From: JAICKN01 sp036491415
GTDB taxonomy: Bacteria > Acidobacteriota > Terriglobia > Terriglobales > Acidobacteriaceae
Assembly: GCA_036491415.1 (NCBI GenBank)
Contig: DASXCC010000015.1
Span: forward strand, 1 to 23,764
DNA length: 23,764 nt
Direction: 5' to 3'
Shown: positions 13,140-20,132 of the stretch, one piece after another
Position numbering within the stretch: the stretch's first letter is position 1
How the letters are laid out: each line of letters begins with the position of its first letter
Program-made: the position numbers and the translations under genes
The notes under the pieces: model-generated
What the model saw: the letters and a program-made list of their open reading frames with translations, nothing else
What the model was told of the DNA's origin: nothing
The model's database searches: none

Positions 13140-14753
13140 ATGATCCGCAAACGTTTTCATCAGTGGTTGAGTTTAATCATTTTCATTGCCATTCCTGTTG
13201 CGCTTCGTGCGCAAACCGCCAATCAACTTCCGCACATCGTAAAGAAAAACGGGCGCTATGCCCTCTTTGTGGATGGCGCTCCTTACTTGATGCTGGGTAC
13301 GCAAGTGAATAACTCCAGTGGATGGCCTGCGTCTCTACCAAAAGTGTGGCCGGCGATTGAAGCGATTCATGCCAATACCGTCGAGATTCCGGTCTACTGG
13401 GAACAACTCGAGCCGCAACCCGGACACTTTGATTACTCCGTCATGGACACGATTCTTGCGCAGGCGCGCGAGCATCACGTCCATCTCGTGCTGCTCTGGT
13501 TTGGCACCTGGAAAAACGGCAGCTCACACTACACGCCGGCATGGATTAAAGAAGATAACGCAAAATATCCGCGGGTGGTGGATTCGAAGGGCCGCAACGT
13601 GGATTCGCCGTCGCCTTTTGCCAGCAACACGATGCATGCAGATATCGCGGCCTTTTCTGCATTCATGAAGCACTTGAAAGCTGCTAATCCGCAACACACG
13701 GTCTTGATGGTGCAAGTGGAGAACGAAGCGGGAACTTACGGTAGCGTGCGCGACTATTCGCCCACCGCGCAAAAAGTTTTTGAGGAACAAGTTCCGGCGG
13801 TGCTCGTCACCGCCATGCAAAAACAGCCAGGCACATGGCAGCAGGTTTTCGGCGACGACGCGGATGAATTCTTTCACGCCTGGTTTATCGCCAGCTACAT
13901 CGAGAAAGTGGCGGCGGCGGGCAAGGCAATTTATCCTCTGCCTCTTTACGTCAACGTCGCGCTGCGCGATCCGTTAAATCCTGGCAAAGCCAGCACGTAT
14001 GAAAGTGGCGGTCCCACCGACAATGTGATCCCCATCTGGAAAACGGCCGCGCCGTCGCTTGATTTGATTGCGCCGGATATTTATATAGAAGACAGTCCGC
14101 TGTACTTCAAAGTCCTTGATCTTTACCATCGCCCGGACAATGCCATGTTTATACCGGAGACCGGAAGCCGTGCGTCGTACGCGCGCTATTTCTTCGCTGC
14201 GCTCGGTCATCAGACAATCGGGTTCTCTCCCTTCGGCCTCGACCAAACCGGCTATCTGAATTTTCCGCTCGGCGCGCAGCGCGTGGATAAAGAGCTGCTC
14301 GATACATTTGGGCTGAACTATGAGCTCGTCGGCCCGATGCAGCGGGAAATTGCCAAGCTGAACTTTGAAGGGAAGTTGCAGGCGGTCAGCGAAGAGAAAG
14401 GCATTGCATCTCAAAGTTTAGAGTTCGGCAGTTGGAAAGCTACGGTGTCTTACGGACTCCATCAGTTTGGCCCGGGAGATCATCCCCCAGGAAATCCTGA
14501 ACCAATCGGCCGAGCCTTCATTGCTCAACTGAAAGACAATGAATTCCTAGTGGCGGGATTCTTCAGCCGCGTGGATTTCAAACCCAACGATGCGAGCACA
14601 GGTAAACAGCGCCAGTTTACTCGCGTCGAGGAAGGCCATTACGAGAACGGCACGTGGCACTTTGATCGCATATGGAATGGTGACCAGACCGACTGGGGAT
14701 TGAACTTCACCTCCGCTCCCCAAGTCTTACGCGTCACACTGGGAACATATTAA
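13140..14753 (+). CDS. Exported GH35-like glycosidase with DUF5597 domain
   Basis: A 537-residue secreted enzyme. Residues 1-25 are a signal peptide ending at ALRAQ. The catalytic domain is a TIM barrel of the GH35/GH42-like clan A, with PVYWEQLEPQPGHFDYSVMD near 84-103 and VQVENEAGTYGSVRDYS near 191-207. Glu196 in ENE fits the acid/base and Glu340 in FIPETGS the nucleophile. The C-terminal ~170 residues match DUF5597, a beta-sandwich found in this group. Members are called beta-galactosidases by homology; the real substrate may be a plant galactan or arabinogalactan. An ATG at 13140 is preferred over a GTG at 13131. It leads a probable operon with the next two genes (gaps 13 and 19 bases). 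Confidence 0.88.
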   Translation: MIRKRFHQWLSLIIFIAIPVALRAQTANQLPHIVKKNGRYALFVDGAPYLMLGTQVNNSSGWPASLPKVWPAIEAIHANTVEIPVYWEQLEPQPGHFDYSVMDTILAQAREHHVHLVLLWFGTWKNGSSHYTPAWIKEDNAKYPRVVDSKGRNVDSPSPFASNTMHADIAAFSAFMKHLKAANPQHTVLMVQVENEAGTYGSVRDYSPTAQKVFEEQVPAVLVTAMQKQPGTWQQVFGDDADEFFHAWFIASYIEKVAAAGKAIYPLPLYVNVALRDPLNPGKASTYESGGPTDNVIPIWKTAAPSLDLIAPDIYIEDSPLYFKVLDLYHRPDNAMFIPETGSRASYARYFFAALGHQTIGFSPFGLDQTGYLNFPLGAQRVDKELLDTFGLNYELVGPMQREIAKLNFEGKLQAVSEEKGIASQSLEFGSWKATVSYGLHQFGPGDHPPGNPEPIGRAFIAQLKDNEFLVAGFFSRVDFKPNDASTGKQRQFTRVEEGHYENGTWHFDRIWNGDQTDWGLNFTSAPQVLRVTLGTY

Positions 14754-14766
14754 GAAGGGAACACAC

Positions 14767-15294
14767 ATGATCAAAAGAATTCTTTTATTCATCGTTGTAG
14801 TGGCAGCTGTGGTGTTGATTTACGCTGCATTCAAACCCTCGGACTTTAGCGTGCGACGGACCATCACTATCCAGGCTTCCGCTGAAAAAATCTTTCCCTA
14901 CATCAATGACTTCCACAATTGGGCGGCGTGGTCGCCCTACGACAAGCTGGATCCCGATATGAAAAAAATAATCAGCGGACCGCCCAGCGGCAAAGGCGCG
15001 ATTTATGAATGGGAGGGAAACGGTAAAGCTGGGCAGGGCAGCATGGAAATTCTGGAATCCGTGCCCTCTTCCAAAGTCGCGATCAAGCTCGACTTCTCCA
15101 AACCGCTTGAAGGTCATGACCATACTGAATTCATATTGCAACCTAACGGCAATGCGACGAATGTTACCTGGGCAATGTCCGGTCCGCTGAATTATCCGGG
15201 GAAGGTCATGAGTACATTTTTCAGCATGGATAAAATGGTAGGCAACGATTTCGACAAAGGGCTTGCGAACTTAAAGACTGTGGCGGAAAAATAA
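14767..15294 (+). CDS. Membrane-anchored SRPBCC (polyketide cyclase-like) protein
   Basis: A 175-residue protein. Residues about 4-23 (RILLFIVVVAAVVLIYAAF) form one membrane anchor, and the rest is a SRPBCC/polyketide-cyclase-like fold: FSVRRTITIQASAEKIFPYI, then NDFHNWAAWSPYDKLDP, the family hallmark, and a C-terminal helix (MDKMVGNDFDKGLANLKTVA). The fold has a deep hydrophobic pocket for lipid or aromatic ligands and would face the periplasm. AAGAAGGGA about nine bases before the ATG is the ribosome-binding site. It sits 13 bases after the glycosidase, so both are probably co-transcribed. The link between a sugar hydrolase and a ligand-binding fold is unexplained. Confidence 0.85.
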   Translation: MIKRILLFIVVVAAVVLIYAAFKPSDFSVRRTITIQASAEKIFPYINDFHNWAAWSPYDKLDPDMKKIISGPPSGKGAIYEWEGNGKAGQGSMEILESVPSSKVAIKLDFSKPLEGHDHTEFILQPNGNATNVTWAMSGPLNYPGKVMSTFFSMDKMVGNDFDKGLANLKTVAEK

Positions 15295-15313
15295 GTTGGG
15301 CCAAAGGAAACAT

Positions 15314-15856
15314 ATGAAGACTCTCTGGCTTGTATTGTTGTTCACGGTTTCTGCTGTCGCACAATCTAGGCCTGCCGAATGGAGCACTCAATTAACCCAA
15401 TCGATGCCTCTGCTCGGGCATCGCAACTGGATTCTTGTTGTAGATTCGGCCTATCCGCTACAAACATCTCCAGGCGTGGAAACGATCGAGACCAATGCCA
15501 ATCAACTGGATGTTGTAAGAATGGTGTTGGCGAAAATTAATCATTCGACCCATGTAAGTCCGACAATTTATATGGACGCGGAATTGCCTTATATCACGGA
15601 CGCGGATGCGCCGGGAGTTTCGGTATATCGAACCGAAGTCGGCGAACTCCTGCACGATTACAAAATCGATTCCATGTTGCATGAAAAAATTATTTCGACA
15701 ATCGATGAAGCCGGAAAGACCTTCCACGTTCTCGTGTTGAAGACGAATATGACGATCCCATATACGTCGGTCTTTATTCGATTGGATTGTAAGTATTGGA
15801 ACGCTGATCAGGAGAAGCGTTTGCGCGAGGAGATGAGCGCCGAGTCGAAACACTAA
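15314..15856 (+). CDS. Exported RbsD/FucU-like (sugar mutarotase fold) protein
   Basis: A 180-residue protein with a signal peptide (MKTLWLVLLFTVSAVAQ). The mature part resembles RbsD/FucU, enzymes that interconvert anomers of ribose or fucose. LLGHRNWILVVDSAYPLQ (about 33-50) matches the RbsD LGHxDxLVVxDAxxP motif with His36 and Asp44, and LVLKTNMTIPYTSVFIRL near the C-terminus matches its RTGExxPYANxIL segment. The ATG at 15314 follows AAAGGAAA; an earlier TTG at 15296 is not needed. RbsD and FucU are cytoplasmic, so an exported copy is unusual. Lying 19 bases after the SRPBCC gene and in the same operon as a glycosidase, it may act on released sugars. Enzyme activity is not proven. Confidence 0.62.
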   Translation: MKTLWLVLLFTVSAVAQSRPAEWSTQLTQSMPLLGHRNWILVVDSAYPLQTSPGVETIETNANQLDVVRMVLAKINHSTHVSPTIYMDAELPYITDADAPGVSVYRTEVGELLHDYKIDSMLHEKIISTIDEAGKTFHVLVLKTNMTIPYTSVFIRLDCKYWNADQEKRLREEMSAESKH

Positions 15857-15872
15857 CGGAGTGATTGAAAAG

Positions 15873-16337
15873 CTACTTCTTGCGTTGATTTTTGCGTAGC
15901 GCATCCATCATCGCAGCGATGCGCTTCTCCCGCGTTTCTTGACGCTTCGCACCTTCGATTTCGCGCACATATTCTTTCTGGTTGGTAAACGATAGTTTTG
16001 GCCAGAACTCTTTGGCCTTTGAATCTTTATCAATGATCTTCTTTAAATAGGCCGGCACCTCAACTTTCCGCTCTTCTTCGTCGAGTTCCATCACAACGGA
16101 AACAGTATCCCCAGCCTGGCATTTGGCGCCGGCACGCATCTGTGCGTTTACGGCCATCATGTGACCATTCCCCATATTCATGAGCGAACTGCGAAAGGGG
16201 AATCCGTTAACCGTGCCCTTCACCGGCACACGGCCTTTGCGGCCAAACACTTCAACCACATCAAACGGCGGCTGCAAAACGGCCGCGTCCATTTCGGCAT
16301 GGCCAGTCAACTTGGTTTTGAATTTATGCTGTGCCAT
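15873..16337 (-). CDS. YdeI/OmdA-like protein with DUF1905 domain
   Basis: A 154-residue cytoplasmic protein. The N-terminal part (MAQHKFKTKLTGHAEMDAAV, then VVEVFGRKGRVPVKGTVNGF) is the DUF1905 beta-barrel, and the C-terminal part (FWPKLSFTNQKEYVREIEGA, then KRQETREKRIAAMMDALRK) matches the YdeI/OmdA 'bacteriocin-protection' helical domain. Both are commonly fused. In Enterobacteria YdeI affects resistance to polymyxin, but no biochemistry is known. The ATG at 16337 is chosen because the upstream TTG at 16358 would add only seven residues of poor fit. A hairpin-like inverted repeat lies 38 bases upstream. It converges on the RbsD-like gene with a 16-base gap. Confidence 0.82.
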   Translation of the reverse strand: MAQHKFKTKLTGHAEMDAAVLQPPFDVVEVFGRKGRVPVKGTVNGFPFRSSLMNMGNGHMMAVNAQMRAGAKCQAGDTVSVVMELDEEERKVEVPAYLKKIIDKDSKAKEFWPKLSFTNQKEYVREIEGAKRQETREKRIAAMMDALRKNQRKK

Positions 16338-16374
16338 GGTTTCATCACTTTCGGGCAATAAGGTGGTATTTCTC

Positions 16375-16395
16375 GGCGATTATGCCTCAATCGCC
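16375..16395. promoter_or_regulatory. Inverted repeat upstream of the YdeI-like gene
   Basis: GGCGATT (16375-16381) and AATCGCC (16389-16395) are perfect inverted copies with a seven-base centre. The site lies 38-58 bases upstream of the minus-strand YdeI start, a usual place for an operator. Nothing else in the 230-base gap up to 16588 stands out apart from the ribosome-binding site of the next gene. Confidence 0.35.
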
Positions 16396-16588
16396 CACAC
16401 AAACTCGGTCCAGCTTACATTAATTCCGCAATTATTTTTGTAACGAATCGCCCATTTTGTACACCATCCTTCAAGGGTTAAAGGCAATCGATCAGAATCG
16501 CCTGCGATGAGGGACAAACTTGGGCAAGTAATTCAGAAAGCGCCCCGCGCAATCTATTCAACGTGACTGCCTCTACGGAGGGCTCATT

Positions 16589-17131
16589 ATGTACGTCACC
16601 ATTTTCGATACGTTCATTCCTTATTGGAAAAACCTGCAGATCCACACGCGGGCCCTGATTGTCGGGGTTGCAATTGTCGCCATCACCATTCTGTTCGGAT
16701 CCTTGTCCGTGCTGACGCATTATCACTTTTCCGCGCTGATCACCCTGGGTGTCTTTTACGGAATCGTCATCTCCAAAATCCTCAGTCAGTTTCTCGCGCC
16801 AAAAATTCAGTCGCTGGTCGCCGGATTTCTGAGCGGCATTACAGCAGGAAATATTGGAGTGCAGCAGGCGCGTCTGAGTGCGGTCATCCACAATATCGCC
16901 AACGGAATTCAGAATGTTGCACAGAGCATTGTAGTTGTGACCCTCAATGCCGATGCTGATTTCAACATGGCTATTATCTGGGGCATTTGGATAGCGTTTC
17001 TCACCGCGATCATGATTCTGGCGGCGAATGCCTACTATGCAAACCTGGAAACCAGCCCTATCGGCCGCATTGAGCCTGTGCCGCCTTCGATAAATACACC
17101 GCAACCTGTTACAGCACTCACAGGAAATTAA
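16589..17131 (+). CDS. Membrane protein of unknown function
   Basis: A 180-residue protein with about four membrane segments: near 20-42 (TRALIVGVAIVAITILFGSL), 47-66 (FSALITLGVFYGIVISKIL), 76-95 (LVAGFLSGITAGNIGVQQA) and 128-150 (IIWGIWIAFLTAIMILAANA). Between them is an amphipathic stretch with Asn, Gln and Val (HNIANGIQNVAQSIVVVTLN). The C-terminal 30 residues are proline- and threonine-rich and probably disordered. GGAGGG lies six bases before the ATG. I do not recognise a family, and the neighbours give no clue. Codon use and the clean start signals support a real gene. Confidence 0.8.
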   Translation: MYVTIFDTFIPYWKNLQIHTRALIVGVAIVAITILFGSLSVLTHYHFSALITLGVFYGIVISKILSQFLAPKIQSLVAGFLSGITAGNIGVQQARLSAVIHNIANGIQNVAQSIVVVTLNADADFNMAIIWGIWIAFLTAIMILAANAYYANLETSPIGRIEPVPPSINTPQPVTALTGN

Positions 17132-17222
17132 GATGTACGGCAGTCGAGGCTCCTTTGAAAATTTTGGCTCACCTAAGCAACGATGACGAAAACCAATACC
17201 GTGACGGCATGCCTCATGGTAT

Positions 17223-18019
17223 TCACGCCACCTCTGCCTCGATCACGCTGTACGGCGATTTCGTGGGAATCACTCGCGTTAATCGCAATCCGCACTTGGC
17301 AAATAATTCGGCATACTGCTGCTCGGTGCGTTCGCGGCCTCCGGGGAAGACCAGCATCTCAATATCGAGGATCTTCGACATGTGCGGCGTGTTGCCAGGA
17401 GGAACGACCAGTTCCAGCAGAACCACCTTGCCGTTGCTTTTGCCATTCAAGGCGCGTACGCAATTGCGCAGGATGATCTGGGCCTTGTCGTCGTCCCAAT
17501 CGTGAATGATGTTCTTCATCAAGTAAAGATCGCCGCCTTCAGGAACAGACTGAAAGAAATCTCCGCTGGCGGTGCGGCAACGTTCTTGCAATCCAAGCTT
17601 CGCGATGCGCTCGTCGGCGCCTTTGGTGACATCTTCCATATCAAAAAGCAAGCCGTGGCATGGGGGATATTTACGCAGAATTTCGCAAAGCACAAAGCCG
17701 TGTCCGCCGGCGACATCTACAACGGTTGAGTATGGCGAAAAGTCATAGACCTCCAACACTGGATAAACCGCCACGGTGCTCATTGTGGTCATAGCGCGTG
17801 TTCAACCGTAGGCTGGCCGGTCTTGACTGGTGTGCAGCCATTCGGAGGACATACGGAAGTGCATTGGGTCGGCAATCCACACCACCATGTCGCGCATGGA
17901 ACCTTTTACATCAGTGCGGAGCAATAACCAGAAGCAAACTGCATGAGATGTTGCGTGGGATCGGGTTGCTGACCGGCTTCGGCCGCGGACTGCGGTCTTT
18001 CCGCTGGAATTACGTTCAT
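17223..18019 (-). pseudogene. O-methyltransferase (PF00891-type) with decayed N-terminal half
   Basis: The C-terminal 189 residues (17792-17223) form a sound SAM-binding domain: VDVAGGHGFVL is motif I, LMKNIIHDWDDDKA carries the catalytic His-Asp region, and VVLLELVVPPGNTPHMSK follows. Intact relatives have about 340 residues with an N-terminal dimerisation domain. Here that part is in pieces on the same strand: MNVIPAERPQSAAEAGQQPD with HLMQFASGYCSALM from 18019 to a TAA at 17908-17906; then, one frame over, KGSMRDMVVWIADPMHFRMS with SEWLHT; then PVKTGQPTVEH in the third frame before MTTMSTV. The pieces are in order, and about 80 residues are missing. At least three lesions are needed. The remaining frame might still be translated, but without its partner domain. 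Confidence 0.82.
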
Positions 18020-18076
18020 AAAATTTGCACGCCCATAAAGTGATGGCACCGATCATATACGCATTGCATAAGGCGT

Positions 18077-18082
18077 TATACT
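18077..18082 (+). promoter_or_regulatory. -10 box TATACT eight bases before the miaB ATG
   Basis: TATACT (five of six matches to TATAAT) ends at 18082; transcription would begin at about 18089-18090, the first base of the start codon. No convincing -35 box is present at 16-18 bases. Confidence 0.4.
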
Positions 18083-18089
18083 GGCATAT

Positions 18090-19427
18090 ATGAGTTCCGC
18101 GCCGGAAAAGACTTTTTACCTGGAAACTTTTGGCTGCCAGATGAATGCTCATGACTCGGAAAAGGTCATCGGGACGCTGGTTGCGGAGGGCTACCGCCAG
18201 GTTCCGACCGTCGAAGAGGCTGGGTTGGTCCTCTATAACACCTGTTCCATCCGGGATAAAGCCGAGCAAAAAGTATTCCACCGATTGAACGATTACAAAA
18301 AACTGCAAAAACAAGGCAAGAAGTTTGGCGTGCTGGGGTGCGTCGCGCAGCAAGAGGGCGAGAAGATTTTCGAGCGCGCTCCGTATGTTTCCATGGTTTG
18401 CGGATCGGCTTCCTATCGTAATCTGCCGCAGATGCTGGTGCAGATTGAAGCAGGGAACACCCGCGTAACCGGACTCGATGATCGCGAGACCGAAGAGTGC
18501 TTTGAGACTGAGTTCACGGCGAGGACAAATCCGCACCGCGGATACATCACCATCATCGAAGGCTGCGACAAATTCTGTTCATACTGCGTCGTTCCCTACA
18601 CGCGCGGTAAAGAGCGCAGCCGCACTTCTGACTCCGTCTTTGCGGAAGCCCGCCAGATGGCCGATTTGGGGTATACGGAAATTCAACTTTTGGGCCAGAA
18701 CGTAAATTCGTATTACGACCCGACAGGGAAGAAGTCGTTCGCGGAGTTACTGGCGGGTGTCGGTGAAGTCCCGGGGGTTCGTCGCGTGAGGTTTACTACT
18801 TCCCATCCTCGGGATTTCGGCCGCGACATTATTCATGCAATCGATGCCGTGCCCACGCTTTGCGACCACGTGCATCTTCCTGTACAAAGCGGGTCTTCCA
18901 AAATTTTGGATGCCATGCAACGTCTTTATACCCGCGATCAATATCTGGAACGCATTACTTGGATGAAAGCTGCGAAGCGCGACATCAGCATTACCTCCGA
19001 CATTATTGTCGGCTTCCCTGGCGAAACCGAAGAGGACTTTGCCGACACACTTTCCTTGCTGGATGAGGTTGGTTACGACGGAATCTTCGGCTTCAAATAC
19101 TCTCCGCGCCCAAATACTCCGGCCATCGGCCTTATGGATGCCATACCCGAAGAAGAAAAATCACGCCGCTTGACGACATTGCAAGAACGACAACGCGAGT
19201 TGCAACGAATCAGCTATCAAAAACATATCGGTGAAATTCTTCAAGTAATGGTTGAAGGAAAAAATGATGCTCGTAAGCAATGGTCCGGTCGCACCTCGCA
19301 GAACAAGATTCTGAATTTCACCGTACCGGTGGACGCGGAAACACCTGCACTGGAAGTTGGAAATTATGTACCTGTGCGTGTGACGGCCAGTTTTCCTAAC
19401 AGCCTGCTGGGAGAATTGTCCATCTAA
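18090..19427 (+). CDS. miaB: tRNA-2-methylthio-N6-dimethylallyladenosine synthase MiaB
   Basis: A 445-residue radical-SAM methylthiotransferase that adds a methylthio group to i6A37 of tRNAs reading UNN codons. The N-terminal MTTase domain holds cluster ligands Cys16 (ETFGCQMN), Cys52 (NTCSIR) and Cys84 (LGCVAQ). The radical-SAM CxxxCxxC is Cys159, Cys163 and Cys166 in EGCDKFCSYCVVPYTRGKER. The C-terminal TRAM domain follows from about residue 375 (SYQKHIGEILQVMVEGK). The length is normal. The ATG at 18090 has no Shine-Dalgarno sequence, and a -10 box lies eight bases before it, so leaderless translation is likely. It is followed after 22 bases by the bifunctional nuclease gene, probably on the same transcript. 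miaA is not in the window. Confidence 0.96.
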   Translation: MSSAPEKTFYLETFGCQMNAHDSEKVIGTLVAEGYRQVPTVEEAGLVLYNTCSIRDKAEQKVFHRLNDYKKLQKQGKKFGVLGCVAQQEGEKIFERAPYVSMVCGSASYRNLPQMLVQIEAGNTRVTGLDDRETEECFETEFTARTNPHRGYITIIEGCDKFCSYCVVPYTRGKERSRTSDSVFAEARQMADLGYTEIQLLGQNVNSYYDPTGKKSFAELLAGVGEVPGVRRVRFTTSHPRDFGRDIIHAIDAVPTLCDHVHLPVQSGSSKILDAMQRLYTRDQYLERITWMKAAKRDISITSDIIVGFPGETEEDFADTLSLLDEVGYDGIFGFKYSPRPNTPAIGLMDAIPEEEKSRRLTTLQERQRELQRISYQKHIGEILQVMVEGKNDARKQWSGRTSQNKILNFTVPVDAETPALEVGNYVPVRVTASFPNSLLGELSI

Positions 19428-19449
19428 TTGCTTAGTACCGGAGGTCGCG

Positions 19450-19935
19450 ATGGAAGTCGAAATGAAAATCCGAGGGTTGTTGATGGATCCGGTGACGAAT
19501 AGTCCCATCGTGGTTCTTAAAGATGTAGGGAGTGACACTGTGCTGCCAATCTGGGTCGGCGCGTTTGAAGCCCAGGCTATCGCATTTGAGATCGAGAAGT
19601 TTTCGACTCCGCGACCTATGACACATGACCTGATTAAGAATGTATTACTGGGGCTGGAAACTTTCGTGCACAAAGTCGTCGTCACTGAACTGAAGGAAGA
19701 TACTTTTTATGCGGCGATTTGGCTCGAGCGCGGCGGCCACGTGGTCAGCATTGATTCGCGTCCTTCGGACGCTCTGGCGCTTGCGCTGCGGGTGGATTGT
19801 CCCATCTTTGTGGATGAAGCAGTTCTGAAGAATTCAAAGTTAGCTGCCAGCCTTTCGGAAAAGGCCAGCAGCGAAGAATGGCGCAAGTGGTTGGAAGGCC
19901 TCAATGACGAAGATTTAGGCCGCTACAAGATGTAG
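19450..19935 (+). CDS. Bifunctional nuclease family (DUF151) protein
   Basis: A 161-residue BFN/DUF151 protein. The core runs from MEVEMKIRGLLMDPVTNSPI to about residue 135, with LPIWVGAFEAQAIAFEIE (about 32-49), RPMTHDLIKNVLLGL (about 55-69) and SIDSRPSDALALALRV (about 99-114), the most conserved family stretch. The plant homologue was reported to cleave both DNA and RNA; bacterial roles are unknown. The family's catalytic residues are not established, so none is named. GGAGGT at 19440-19445 lies four bases before the ATG. It follows miaB closely, an arrangement common in Acidobacteriota as far as I recall. The tail from about 136 (EEWRKWLEGLNDEDLGRYKM) is a separate helical extension. Confidence 0.92.
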   Translation: MEVEMKIRGLLMDPVTNSPIVVLKDVGSDTVLPIWVGAFEAQAIAFEIEKFSTPRPMTHDLIKNVLLGLETFVHKVVVTELKEDTFYAAIWLERGGHVVSIDSRPSDALALALRVDCPIFVDEAVLKNSKLAASLSEKASSEEWRKWLEGLNDEDLGRYKM

Positions 19936-20132
19936 TCCTCAACAAAACGAACATACACTTCATAAAGAATTTCAATTGGACGAGTCCAACCTCCCCCGTC
20001 TAAATTCACTTTCATAGAGTAATTATTTGCTGTGTTTTCCGCTGTCGATTGAATGCGGACAGGGAGGACCTGCGCTTCGTTATCAGGAATTTTTATGGCT
20101 GCAATGCCCGTTTCATTGCCACCGGCGCTCAT
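19923..20132 (-). CDS. Possible 69-residue protein, unknown
   Basis: An open frame on the minus strand fills the whole gap between the nuclease gene and the ATP-grasp gene. It reads MSAGGNETGIAAIKIPDNEA at the start, has NLDGGGWTRPIEILYEVYVR near the end and stops after VEDYIL. The codons look ordinary, there is no other candidate in the gap, and the amino-acid mix (hydrophobic, aromatic and charged in alternation) is protein-like. Against it: no good ribosome-binding site, overlap of 13 bases with the nuclease end, and overlap with the ATP-grasp start if that begins at 20095. I do not recognise it. It may be chance. Confidence 0.28.
   Translation of the reverse strand: MSAGGNETGIAAIKIPDNEAQVLPVRIQSTAENTANNYSMKVNLDGGGWTRPIEILYEVYVRFVEDYIL

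Noticed and set aside
16478..17104. 208-codon minus-strand frame.
   Set aside because: Antisense of the four-helix membrane protein; its composition (many Cys, Asn, Arg) is not protein-like and it lacks start signals.
17802..18536. 244-codon minus-strand frame upstream of the methyltransferase.
   Set aside because: Most of it is antisense to miaB; only its last ~35 codons are meaningful, as a fragment of the broken methyltransferase.
20043..20048. TGTCGA upstream of the ATP-grasp gene as an ECF42 promoter.
   Set aside because: The position 17 bases downstream reads GGAC, so the -10 core is not met.
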